Made by a program: the position numbers and the translations under genes. Below, in pieces: positions 35,349 through 44,506 of a DNA stretch of 54,919 nt; within the stretch, counting starts at the first letter, position 1; each line of letters begins with the position of its first letter. The notes under the pieces are model-generated. The model made no database searches. It had not been told where the DNA came from and was given only the letters and a program-made list of their open reading frames with translations. Source of the DNA: Crocinitomicaceae bacterium (GTDB taxonomy: Bacteria > Bacteroidota > Bacteroidia > Flavobacteriales_D > Crocinitomicaceae); NCBI GenBank assembly GCA_022448165.1, contig JAKVAS010000003.1, forward strand, positions 1-54,919. The letters run 5' to 3'.

Positions 35349-36547
35349 TTCTTCTTCCTTTTCAATAACTCACGATAATACTGATCCATATTTTTCACTA
35401 AAGTATCGTAATGGAATTTATCTCTTACGAAGTTCCAGCCATTTTGTGACATTTTCAGGCGTTTTTTTTCATCTTCAACTAAGTTCAGTACTCTTTCAAC
35501 ATATTCAGTTAGGTTTCCTACAGGAATAACATATCCTGTTTCTCCTACTTTTATAATATCTCGAACCCCTCCAACATCAGTTGTAATCACAGGAATGTTA
35601 CCAGCCTGAGCCTCAATCAAACTAACAGGAGTTCCTTCATTATTAGAGCTCAAACAAATGATATCCATTCCTGAATTAAATTTTCCAATATCTTTAATCC
35701 AAGAAGTCATTACAATACTATCACTGTACAAACTATTAATCTTTGCAGCACGTTTTTGAATAATCTCCTTTTCTGAACCATCTCCAACAATAAATATTTT
35801 CACCTTTTTTGTAGACTTTTTTAGAACCTCCTCCATGGCATCCAAAAAGAACATATGATTTTTTATCGGTGCTAACCGGCCAACAATTCCTATTGCAACC
35901 TCATCTTTATCAAGATCGTACTCACTTCTAACCTCTTCCCTAAACATTTCTCTTTTATCATGAAAAGGGACTAAATCAAATCCTAAATTAACAACTCGAA
36001 TCTTCTCTGGCTTACAGATCGCATGATCCTCTGACAGCTCCTTTTTCTGTAGATCTGAAATTGCTATTACTCCTGTTGATTTCCGAGCTAGATTCCTTTC
36101 AATCATCTTAAAAAGAGTGGTTTTCACCTTTCCAAAATAAGAATGAAATACATGACCATGAAATGTATGAAGGATGATTGGGACCTTACATGAATATGCT
36201 GCTTTTCTCCCTAAGGCACCAGCCTTTGAAGCATGTGTATGAACAATATCAGGTTGAAAATCACAAATTATTTGCTTCAATCTCTTATATGCTGCACGAT
36301 CACTTTTAAAATTAGGTTCACGCACTAGCTCCTCAATTAAAACAGGCTTTACATTGTATTTATCAAGAATAAATAATGAATCAGACTCTCCTTTTTCTGG
36401 AAGTCCACCTACTAACATGGTTTCATATTCATCTCCAAGAAACGCAGTTAAAAACGTCGCATTATATGTCGGTCCACCAATATTAAATCGGTTAATAATT
36501 CTAAGTACTTTAATCTTCTTCAATCGTTTATATGATATTTTAATCAC
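35345..36547 (-). CDS. Glycosyltransferase family 4
   Basis: The protein is up to 400 residues from GTG 36547. A TTG at 36523 (MKKIKVLRIINRFNIGGP) is an equally good start and looks more like family members. N-terminal domain: RFNIGGPTYNATFLTAFLG, HTHASKAGALGRKAAY, HTFHGHVFHSYFGKVK. The C-terminal Rossmann domain: IGIVGRLAPIKNHMFFLDAM, IFIVGDGSEKEII, and the EX7E region SSNNEGTPVSLIEAQAGN. It is a GT-B retaining transferase that probably adds one sugar of the exopolysaccharide repeat unit. Sugar identity unknown. First gene of the minus-strand operon. Confidence 0.9.
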   Translation of the reverse strand: MIKISYKRLKKIKVLRIINRFNIGGPTYNATFLTAFLGDEYETMLVGGLPEKGESDSLFILDKYNVKPVLIEELVREPNFKSDRAAYKRLKQIICDFQPDIVHTHASKAGALGRKAAYSCKVPIILHTFHGHVFHSYFGKVKTTLFKMIERNLARKSTGVIAISDLQKKELSEDHAICKPEKIRVVNLGFDLVPFHDKREMFREEVRSEYDLDKDEVAIGIVGRLAPIKNHMFFLDAMEEVLKKSTKKVKIFIVGDGSEKEIIQKRAAKINSLYSDSIVMTSWIKDIGKFNSGMDIICLSSNNEGTPVSLIEAQAGNIPVITTDVGGVRDIIKVGETGYVIPVGNLTEYVERVLNLVEDEKKRLKMSQNGWNFVRDKFHYDTLVKNMDQYYRELLKRKKK

Positions 36548-36645
36548 ATTCGGTTTGCGTACCTAACGTTTTTAATTTGATAAGTTTTCTTGTTTTTGGC
36601 ACATTCATTGAGTTTTCTTATAGAACTTTACAAAAAAACAATTCC

Positions 36646-38109
36646 ATGAAGATAACAAGTTCTATCCTTTTCACTCTGATTCTTTCTATCAATTTTGGTT
36701 TTTGTCAATCGAAAATTCAAGTTTCTCTCGATAACTTTGTAAATGATGTTGCTCTTAATCATGCAAGTATTAGTTGTGAAGTAGTTGATCTTTCTACGAA
36801 ACAAATTGTAGCGGAATACGCCCCGAATCAAGCTTTACCAACTGCCTCCACAGCAAAATTGTTTTCTACAGCTGCAGCACTAGAAATTCTTGGAGAAAAC
36901 TACCGTCCTAAAACACGTATCTATCATACCGGAGAAATTGATTCTTTAGGTATTCTAAAAGGCAATTTATGGATTCGGGGAGGAGGAGATCCTTCTTTAG
37001 GCAGTAAATACTATTCTAAACAAGGACATGAACGTGATTTTCTTTATGCTTGGATCGACTCATTAAAAAAAAGGGGAATCCAGAACATAGAAGGAAACCT
37101 GATTGTTGATGCTTCTGAATTTGGGTACGAAGGTGTTCCTGATGGATGGAATTGGGTTGACTTAGGAAACTACTATGGAGCTGGGCCCTCTGGACTTACT
37201 ATATTCGACAATCTATTGAAAATCACGTTTTCGACTTCGCAAACAGCGGGTCGTGTTTCCAAAATAACCTCAATGTTTCCTGAGGTTCCAGGAATGCAAT
37301 TTCATAATTACGTAAAATCCTCAACGCGAAAAGGGGATAATGCATATATATATGGAGCTCCCTACTCAATGGATCGTTTTGTCACTGGCACACTTCCTAT
37401 TGGACGGAACTCATTCATTGTCAAAGGAAGCATTCCAGACCCTGAATTTCAGTTTGGATTTGAACTATTGTCGTTATTAAAAGAACAAGGTATAGAAGTT
37501 CGCGGGAAATTATCTACAGGAAGAAAATTAGGCTTAACCAGCAACAACAAAAGTTACTCTGATAAGAAGTTAATCTATACACATCAGGGAATTCCAATTG
37601 GGAAAATTGTAAATAAAACAAATGAAAAAAGTGTTAATCTTTTTGCTGAACATTTAGTTAATCTAGTTGGGTATTACAAAACAGGAAACGGCAGCACGTC
37701 TTCGGGATTAAAAGAGTTAGAAAAACACTGGTCATCTCGATTCAATACTGCGGGAATGCATCTAAATGATGGAAGTGGACTTTCACGTTCCAATGCCATT
37801 TCAGCCCATCATTTTACAGAACTTCTAAATTCAATGAAAAACGGAAAAAAAGCTAACTTATTTACTGCTTCACTTCCCGTTTCAGGAAAATCAGGAACAA
37901 TGCGAAACATCTGTAAAGGTCAAATCGGAGATGGACGAGTTATGGCCAAAAGTGGTTCCATGACAAGAATTAAAAGTTATGCAGGATATATTATAGGTTC
38001 ATCAGGGAAAACATACTCTTTTGCATTAATTGTAAACAATCAAAGTTGTTCCTCTAGATTACTCGTAAAAAAAATGGAAGTACTCTTTAATCAGATAGCA
38101 ATTCATTAA
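36646..38109 (+). CDS. dacB: D-alanyl-D-alanine carboxypeptidase/endopeptidase (PBP4, peptidase S13)
   Basis: I start at ATG 36646 (MKITSSILFTLILSINFGFC, signal peptide); the frame reads upstream to a TTG at 36577 without family features. About 487 residues. Motifs: the Ser-x-x-Lys box in PTASTAKLFST near residue 68, an SxN-type box in DGSGLSRSNAISAHHF, and the KTG-type box in MAKSGSMTRIKSYAGYI. An inserted domain between the first two boxes is usual for S13 enzymes. It trims or opens peptide cross-links in the periplasm. It converges on ddl and their stop codons share bases. Confidence 0.92.
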   Translation: MKITSSILFTLILSINFGFCQSKIQVSLDNFVNDVALNHASISCEVVDLSTKQIVAEYAPNQALPTASTAKLFSTAAALEILGENYRPKTRIYHTGEIDSLGILKGNLWIRGGGDPSLGSKYYSKQGHERDFLYAWIDSLKKRGIQNIEGNLIVDASEFGYEGVPDGWNWVDLGNYYGAGPSGLTIFDNLLKITFSTSQTAGRVSKITSMFPEVPGMQFHNYVKSSTRKGDNAYIYGAPYSMDRFVTGTLPIGRNSFIVKGSIPDPEFQFGFELLSLLKEQGIEVRGKLSTGRKLGLTSNNKSYSDKKLIYTHQGIPIGKIVNKTNEKSVNLFAEHLVNLVGYYKTGNGSTSSGLKELEKHWSSRFNTAGMHLNDGSGLSRSNAISAHHFTELLNSMKNGKKANLFTASLPVSGKSGTMRNICKGQIGDGRVMAKSGSMTRIKSYAGYIIGSSGKTYSFALIVNNQSCSSRLLVKKMEVLFNQIAIH

Positions 38110-39074
38110 CCGATTTCTACAGCTAATATCTCAGCCCAACATTCTTTTACAGTTTTTCCAGAAGCCTCAATCATCTTAGGAACAATACTCTCATTCGAAA
38201 AACCAGGTGTAGTGTTCACTTCAATAACATAGGGAATATCATTGACCAGCATAAAATCAATTCGTGCAATCGATCTAAGCTTTAACAAACTATAAATCTT
38301 TTTCGAAAGCTCTTGAACATCGTCTCTGACTTCATCTTTTATTCTTGCAGGAGTAATTTCATCTGACAATCCTTGATATTTCGCTTCAAAATCAAAAAAA
38401 TCATTTTTAGAAACAATCTCAGTTAATGGAAGCGCTGTTACCCCATGATTTCCATTATACAAACCACATGTAACCTCCGTCCCGTCCAAAAATGATTCAA
38501 CAACAACTGTTTCACCCTCCTTAAAAGCATCATTTACAGCCAACTGCAATTGATCAACATCTTTCACCTTAGCAATTCCATAACTCGATCCCGAATCGCA
38601 AGGCTTTACAAAAAGTGGTAATCCTAACTCATTTACTACAGAAGCTATATCTAATTCTTCTTTTGCATTAGTCAAATACAACGATTTAGCCACTGGAATA
38701 TCAAAACCACTCAAAAACTGATTACAATACCATTTATCAAAAGACAATTGAGAAGCCAAAGGGCCAGAATTAACATATGGCATATCAATCATATCTAAAT
38801 ACGCTTGAATCTTCCCATTTTCTCCAGGGTCACCATGTACATATACAATTGACAAATCGATTTTTGTAACTTCTCTATCCCATAAAAAAGTAAAATCCTT
38901 TGAATTCAGGGGGACTTCCGTATCATCAAGAAGAACATTCCATCCCGTCTTTCTCAATAGAACCAAAAATGGAGCAAACCCATCAGGGAAATTCTCTAAA
39001 ATATTACGGGCACTTTTTACTGAAATATCAAATTCAGATGAAAAGCCGCCACAAATGATTCCTACATTTTTCAT
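38106..39074 (-). CDS. ddl: D-alanine-D-alanine ligase
   Basis: The protein is 322 residues, ATP-grasp fold. It opens VGIICGGFSSEFDISVKSAR, the family start, then VYVHGDPGENGKIQAYLDMI, VNSGPLASQLSFDKWYCNQF, LFVKPCDSGSSYGIAKV, VVVESFLDGTEVTCGLY and the metal site ARIDFML..VIEVNTTPGF. It joins two D-alanines for peptidoglycan precursors in the cytoplasm. The canonical GxSxEHxVS start is altered to GFSSEFDIS (Phe in place of His), as in some Bacteroidota relatives. Its stop TAA overlaps that of dacB on the other strand. Confidence 0.92.
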   Translation of the reverse strand: MKNVGIICGGFSSEFDISVKSARNILENFPDGFAPFLVLLRKTGWNVLLDDTEVPLNSKDFTFLWDREVTKIDLSIVYVHGDPGENGKIQAYLDMIDMPYVNSGPLASQLSFDKWYCNQFLSGFDIPVAKSLYLTNAKEELDIASVVNELGLPLFVKPCDSGSSYGIAKVKDVDQLQLAVNDAFKEGETVVVESFLDGTEVTCGLYNGNHGVTALPLTEIVSKNDFFDFEAKYQGLSDEITPARIKDEVRDDVQELSKKIYSLLKLRSIARIDFMLVNDIPYVIEVNTTPGFSNESIVPKMIEASGKTVKECWAEILAVEIG

Positions 39075-39206
39075 GCCTGCTTTGTTTTAAAGCAAAATAA
39101 ACAGATTGGATCGTTGTTAGAATTCAATCAATGAAAAGTTATCATCAAAACAACTGTTAACTAATTCCGTTTTAGGTAAACTCTATTTTATCAAAAATCT
39201 TTACCT

Positions 39207-39214
39207 TACATTTG
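39207..39214 (+). promoter_or_regulatory. -7 promoter box TACATTTG for the HYR-repeat surface protein
   Basis: TACATTTG fits TAnnTTTG with 35 nt to ATG 39250. No TTG at normal -33 spacing. It lies in the 175-bp gap divergent from ddl. Confidence 0.45.
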
Positions 39215-39249
39215 TACAAACTAAATTCAGCTTAAATCTATTGACTTCT

Positions 39250-42200
39250 ATGGTAAGGTACTTACTTTGCATGCTCGCCACTTCAATATACTTTGTTTCA
39301 TCCGGTCAAACAACCTTGTTTTCAGATGACATGGAATCCCTTACATCAACCTGGATTCGAACGGAAGATACTTCTCCAAATTTTTGGCTAGATAATACTT
39401 GTGCTGGAAACGGAACTAGTAATGCTGGAACAAAATCGTTATACATATCCTCTGGAGGATCTGTTAGTGGATGCGGCCCAACCGGAACGGAACAATTTGC
39501 ATATACAAATGCACCGACAGGCTTAACAAATTCGGCTCTTATTTATGAAACAATTGACGGAACATGCGCATCCGCCTATCAAGTAACTTTCGATTATCGT
39601 ATCGATGGAGTAATTGGGGAGGACTTTGCAAACTTGGTTTATTCTACGGATGCTGGAGCAACTTGGACTGTGGTAGGAGGCGAAATTCCAAGTTCTACCG
39701 CATGGACAACAACAACAATATCTTTACCTAGTATATTAGATGGAACTTCTTTTCAACTGGGATTTAGATTCACCTATAACGACAATACAATTACAGGTTT
39801 ACCATTCGCTTTTGACAATGTACTTGTTACTGGTGCAGATCTAGAAAATCCGATCATTACTTGTCCGACTTCGCTTGATCTATTCGTAGATAATTCATGT
39901 CAGGCTATTGTTGATGACAACACAAAAGACTTACTCACTTTATCGGACAACTGTACCGATTCAGCTTTAATCTTAGTGACTCAAAGCATTCCTGAATTTA
40001 CAGTTCTAGCCACAGGGCCTGGAGGTACCGAAACAATTATTCTAACCGCAACCGATGAAGCTGGAAATACAGCACAATGCCCAATCACTTTAAATATTAT
40101 TGATTTAGAGATCCCTGTTCCTGTTTGTCCGACAACACAACAAATTTATGTCGATGGAAATTGTCAAGGAACGACACCTGACTATACTGGATTAATCAGC
40201 GTAACAGATAACTGTAGTGCATCTGCTGCAATTACACTTAGTCAATCACCTCCAACTGGAACCGTTATAACGGGAGCTATTGTTGAAACAACAATTACAA
40301 TTACGGCTACTGATGAATCCGGTAATATTGGAACATGTGATTTCATAATGAGGACACTGGATACAATACCAACACAAATTACCTGTCCCGCAGACTCTAA
40401 CCTATACGTAGATGCAAGCTGCATGGGAATACTTGGAGACTATACATCTTCTGCTACAATTGTTGATAATTGCGAACCACTATCAAACCTTACAGTAACT
40501 CAGAGTCCTCCAGTTGGGACCACAGTTTCAGCAGATCAAGTTATCACTTTAACGGTTAACGGAGGTGTTCCTGCCATTCCTCAAACTTGCACATTTACAA
40601 CTGTTTTAGTTGATTCAATATCCCCTTCAATTACTTGTCCAACAGGATCCATTTTGCACGTTGACAACACATGTACCACTTCTTTATTAGACTATACTAG
40701 TGGTGGAATTATTATTGAAAATTGTGGAGGAGGATCGACAATAACACAAAGTCCAATACCAGGAACTATTCTTGGAGCTAACCCTTCAGAACAAATCACT
40801 CTAACCGTTACTGATAACTCTGGAAATCAAGGACAATGTCAATTTACAGTTTCAATTGTTGACACAATCTCTCCTACTGCAACCTGCCCCGCCTCTCAAC
40901 AAGAAAATGGAGATCTAAACTGTTTTGCAACTCTTGGGGACTACACTTCATTAGTCACTCCTCTTGACAATTGCACTTCAGGAGCGAATTTTACGATCTC
41001 GCAATCACCACCAATAGGAAATTCTTTTTCAGGTACTCAAACTGTTACAATGACAATTGAAGACGAGAACGCAAACACAACAACTTGTGCGTTTGACGTA
41101 ACAATCGTTGATATTACAGCGCCTGTCATTAATTGCCCCAGCAACTCTACTGTTAGTACAACAACACTTTGCAATTATGACCTAGCAGATTTTACAACTT
41201 CCGTAATAGTTACTGACAATTGTGACAACGCTCCAATTGTTACACAAAGTCCAGCATCAGGAACTCCTCTATCAGTTGGGGTTCATACAATCACTTTAAT
41301 AGCAACAGATGCTTCAAACAACAGCGCAAACTGTACATTTGACATTACGGTAGAAGATCAAGTTGCTCCTATTTTTACGACTTGTGCCTCTACCCAGAAC
41401 CTCATAGTTGATGGGACATGTCAAGGAACACTTGGAGACTATACGGCACTTGCCTCAGTAACAGACAACTGCTCATCGCCAACAAATATTACGATTACCC
41501 AATCACCTGTATCAGGAACAATTATTTCTGCAACTGCACTTATTACATTAACCGCTACAGATGAGGCCGGAAACACTTCTAACTGTCAATTTAATGCAAC
41601 TCTATCAGACACAACCCCTCCTGTAATAACTGTTTGCCCAAGTAACTTCACAACTCCTATAGGTTCCAATTGTGAATACACAATACCAGACATTATGAAC
41701 TCAATTGTAGGTACAGACAATTGTTCTTCATTAACAAATATGACCCTTACTCAAACACCTGCAATCGGAACACCTGCTAACGGCACAACTCCTGTCCTTA
41801 TTGTTTTAAGTGACGAAAGTGGAAACCAAACAACTTGTGTCACAACAATTATTCCTGATGATGTTAGCCCTCCAACGATTATTTGTCCAACAGCAATGAT
41901 TGAAAACATTGGAACCAATTGCGACTTCAATTTGGGGTATTATGGAAGTGCTGCTAATGTAACAGACAATTGTTCTAATTACGTTATCAATCAAACTCCT
42001 GCTATTGGCTCTCTCATAACAACAGGAATGAATGAAATCACACTAGAAGTTGTTGATGCTGGTGGGAACTCTGAAACATGTTCGTTCTTCCTTGATGTTG
42101 TAGAGAATGTAGACCCAATCATTAACTGTCCAAACGACACAACTTCTTGCGACCCTGTAATGTTCTATAATTTACCAACATTCTCGGATAACTGTTTTAG

Positions 42201-43377
42201 TTTTCTAACTCAGATTGACGTGACAGGATATACCGTGGGAAGCACCTTCCCAGTTGGAGTAACCTTCTTACAGTATATGGTAGCAGATTCTTCTGGTAAT
42301 TCGCAACAATGTACTTTCCGAGTTGAGATATTAGATTATCCTTCTTCGGCAAACATCCCTTTAGACTCCATTGTATTATGCGACCAAAATAGTACACTCT
42401 TAGAGGCGGACGCTATCACAAGTGGAACAGGTGAATGGAGCCTAATTTCAGGACAAGGAAATTTCAATAATGAATTTGCCAGTACAACTGGTGTTAATAA
42501 CCTTGGATACGAAACAAATAGCTTTGAATGGGCTGTCTCCTCTGCTAGTTGCGGAACGCTCTCAGATACAATCGTAGTCATCTCTGCTCAATCTCCGTTA
42601 CCAACAAGCATTGTTAACGACACATTGTATACCTGTTTTGACTCTACAATTGCTCTGGAAGCCACTGCACCAATCTATGGAACAGGGATTTGGACAACGA
42701 ACAATAACTCAGTCATTTCAGATTCAAGTCAAAATATAACAAGCGCAATCATTCATGAAAATGGTTGGCACGAATTTACATGGACAGTATCCAATGGAAG
42801 CTGTCCTTTGACATCAGATAGTATTCAAGTCTACTTCTCTAACCCAATCAACGCATCAGCCAGTGACTCTGCTGTTTGCCTTGAAGACGGAAGTGTTGTA
42901 GTTACTGCCGACCCTTTAGCTCCTGATCAATCATGCTATTGGTCAATAGGATCAGGTAGCGCAACAATCTATTCACAAGACACCCCAACAAGCGATATTG
43001 ACAATTTCGGAAATGGTATTAACACATTTATTTATGAAATAAATAGCCCTGGTTGCCCAACTGCCAGAGACACCATTGTGATATTAGCAAGTCTTTGTAA
43101 TGGATTCAACCCTATCATTCCCACAATGATAACACCCAACTTTGATGGTAAGAACGATATTTTCGAAATCGATTTCCTAAATAAAGTTTATCCAAATTGT
43201 CAAGTAACAATCTTTAATCGATGGGGGTCTGTAGTATTTGAGTCTACAGGATATTCTTCCCCATGGGATGGTACAAGAAACAATGAAAAATTACCTATGG
43301 GAACCTATTTTTACAAAATCAACCTAAACGATAACGATGGTACAACCCTCAACGGCGACATTAGTATTATCTATTAA
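39250..43377 (+). CDS. Giant HYR-repeat surface protein with T9SS type B (gliding-motility) sorting domain
   Basis: About 1375 residues from ATG 39250 (MVRYLLCMLATSIYFVSSGQ, signal); a TTG three codons earlier is less likely. An N-terminal beta-sandwich of MAM/lectin-like look (FSDDMESLTSTWIRTEDTSP, YQVTFDYRIDGVIGEDFANL) precedes ten HYR-type repeats of about 75-90 residues, each with a CP motif near its start, a DNC box, and a closing Cys (e.g. EAGNTAQCPITLNIID). Three PKD-like segments follow, then the type B domain: MITPNFDGKNDIFEI, FNRWGSVVFES, WDGTRNNEKLPMGTYFYKI. HYR repeats are linked to adhesion. It is exported by T9SS and likely anchored with the PorP/SprF protein encoded 10 bp downstream. 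Confidence 0.92.
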   Translation: MVRYLLCMLATSIYFVSSGQTTLFSDDMESLTSTWIRTEDTSPNFWLDNTCAGNGTSNAGTKSLYISSGGSVSGCGPTGTEQFAYTNAPTGLTNSALIYETIDGTCASAYQVTFDYRIDGVIGEDFANLVYSTDAGATWTVVGGEIPSSTAWTTTTISLPSILDGTSFQLGFRFTYNDNTITGLPFAFDNVLVTGADLENPIITCPTSLDLFVDNSCQAIVDDNTKDLLTLSDNCTDSALILVTQSIPEFTVLATGPGGTETIILTATDEAGNTAQCPITLNIIDLEIPVPVCPTTQQIYVDGNCQGTTPDYTGLISVTDNCSASAAITLSQSPPTGTVITGAIVETTITITATDESGNIGTCDFIMRTLDTIPTQITCPADSNLYVDASCMGILGDYTSSATIVDNCEPLSNLTVTQSPPVGTTVSADQVITLTVNGGVPAIPQTCTFTTVLVDSISPSITCPTGSILHVDNTCTTSLLDYTSGGIIIENCGGGSTITQSPIPGTILGANPSEQITLTVTDNSGNQGQCQFTVSIVDTISPTATCPASQQENGDLNCFATLGDYTSLVTPLDNCTSGANFTISQSPPIGNSFSGTQTVTMTIEDENANTTTCAFDVTIVDITAPVINCPSNSTVSTTTLCNYDLADFTTSVIVTDNCDNAPIVTQSPASGTPLSVGVHTITLIATDASNNSANCTFDITVEDQVAPIFTTCASTQNLIVDGTCQGTLGDYTALASVTDNCSSPTNITITQSPVSGTIISATALITLTATDEAGNTSNCQFNATLSDTTPPVITVCPSNFTTPIGSNCEYTIPDIMNSIVGTDNCSSLTNMTLTQTPAIGTPANGTTPVLIVLSDESGNQTTCVTTIIPDDVSPPTIICPTAMIENIGTNCDFNLGYYGSAANVTDNCSNYVINQTPAIGSLITTGMNEITLEVVDAGGNSETCSFFLDVVENVDPIINCPNDTTSCDPVMFYNLPTFSDNCFSFLTQIDVTGYTVGSTFPVGVTFLQYMVADSSGNSQQCTFRVEILDYPSSANIPLDSIVLCDQNSTLLEADAITSGTGEWSLISGQGNFNNEFASTTGVNNLGYETNSFEWAVSSASCGTLSDTIVVISAQSPLPTSIVNDTLYTCFDSTIALEATAPIYGTGIWTTNNNSVISDSSQNITSAIIHENGWHEFTWTVSNGSCPLTSDSIQVYFSNPINASASDSAVCLEDGSVVVTADPLAPDQSCYWSIGSGSATIYSQDTPTSDIDNFGNGINTFIYEINSPGCPTARDTIVILASLCNGFNPIIPTMITPNFDGKNDIFEIDFLNKVYPNCQVTIFNRWGSVVFESTGYSSPWDGTRNNEKLPMGTYFYKINLNDNDGTTLNGDISIIY

Positions 43378-43387
43378 TCGAATTGAC

Positions 43388-44419
43388 ATGAAACGTATGA
43401 AATATATATTTACGAGTGCCTTTTGCTTGCTTCTCTCTACAACAAGCTTTTCGCAACAAGAAGCTCAATACGCAAACATTATAAACAACCCTTACATTGT
43501 AAATCCTGCTGCTGGAGGCCTTTCAGATATCATGCAATTTGAATTAACGACAAGAAGCCAATGGATAGGGTATAATGGAGGACCTCGTTCATTACTACTT
43601 ACAGGCTTCAGCCCAATAAAAGTTAATAGCAAAGCAAAAAGTGTGATTTCTCCTTTTAATGAGGATGGAAAAGTACTATTTCAAGGCCCCGCAAATACCA
43701 CTGGAGAAATAAAACATATACTTGGAGGAAAAGCAACTTATGACGGTATTGGTCCATTCGCTAAAACATCCATTCATGGTAGTTATGCGGTTCATTTACC
43801 TTTCACAAAAAAAGTAAACATAGGCGCTGGACTTGGTTTAGGGTGGAGTAACTTTGGTATTAATCAAGAGCGCGTAATCTTATATCAAGCTGACGACGCA
43901 GCTTATTCTCAATTTCTAGGCGTTTCTTCCTCTCAGAATATTATTGATGCAAATGTTGGTATTACTTTTTATGGAGAAAAGTTTTTTGGTGGCATTTCTA
44001 CCACACAGTTCCTTAAGAACAAAGCGAAATTTGAACAAGTTGTTTTAGAAAGCAATTATAATCGTCACTATTTCATCGTTGGAAAATACACCTTTGATAT
44101 TTCGGAAAAATTCCAAATAGAACCCAACCTTGTCGCTAAATTTGCCGAAAACAGTCCTGCATCCCTTGATGCAGGAGCCCGATTTATTTTTGATAAAAGT
44201 GTTTGGTTTGGGAGTCAATACAGAACCAGTAATGCATTAGTATTTCAAATTGGTGCCAACCTGATAAACAACCTATATATTTCCTATGCATTTGAACAAG
44301 GAATAGGGCCAATTCGAATGTCTAGTAATGGAACTCATGAAATTCAACTTGGATTCTACCTTGGCAAAAACAGGAATACTGAAAAGGAAATTAATGACAG
44401 CAAAGAAGGTAAGAAATAG
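43388..44419 (+). CDS. PorP/SprF family type IX secretion outer-membrane protein
   Basis: About 343 residues from ATG 43388; ATG 43397 (MKYIFTSAFCLLLSTTSFSQ) also works. A signal peptide is followed by the family opening QEAQYANIINNPYIVNPAAG and TTRSQWIGYNGGPRSLLLTG, then beta-barrel strands ending EIQLGFYLGKNR. In Flavobacterium SprF is needed to put the adhesin SprB on the surface; many such genes follow a type B cargo gene, as here. I infer it serves the HYR protein upstream. Confidence 0.92.
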   Translation: MKRMKYIFTSAFCLLLSTTSFSQQEAQYANIINNPYIVNPAAGGLSDIMQFELTTRSQWIGYNGGPRSLLLTGFSPIKVNSKAKSVISPFNEDGKVLFQGPANTTGEIKHILGGKATYDGIGPFAKTSIHGSYAVHLPFTKKVNIGAGLGLGWSNFGINQERVILYQADDAAYSQFLGVSSSQNIIDANVGITFYGEKFFGGISTTQFLKNKAKFEQVVLESNYNRHYFIVGKYTFDISEKFQIEPNLVAKFAENSPASLDAGARFIFDKSVWFGSQYRTSNALVFQIGANLINNLYISYAFEQGIGPIRMSSNGTHEIQLGFYLGKNRNTEKEINDSKEGKK

Positions 44420-44506
44420 GTTGTTGAATAAATTATGTATTTCCTTCTTGAAGTGTACCCTTGAAAAGTTCTCTTTTCTTAATTTCGCAAACATCAAGAT
44501 ACCGAT

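Noticed and set aside
39250-42330. Regular repeat spacing in the HYR gene as a possible CRISPR or DNA repeat array
   Set aside because: The similarity is at protein level (CP, DNC, Cys positions) with diverged DNA, units of 220-270 bp and one open frame throughout; it is a tandem protein-domain array.
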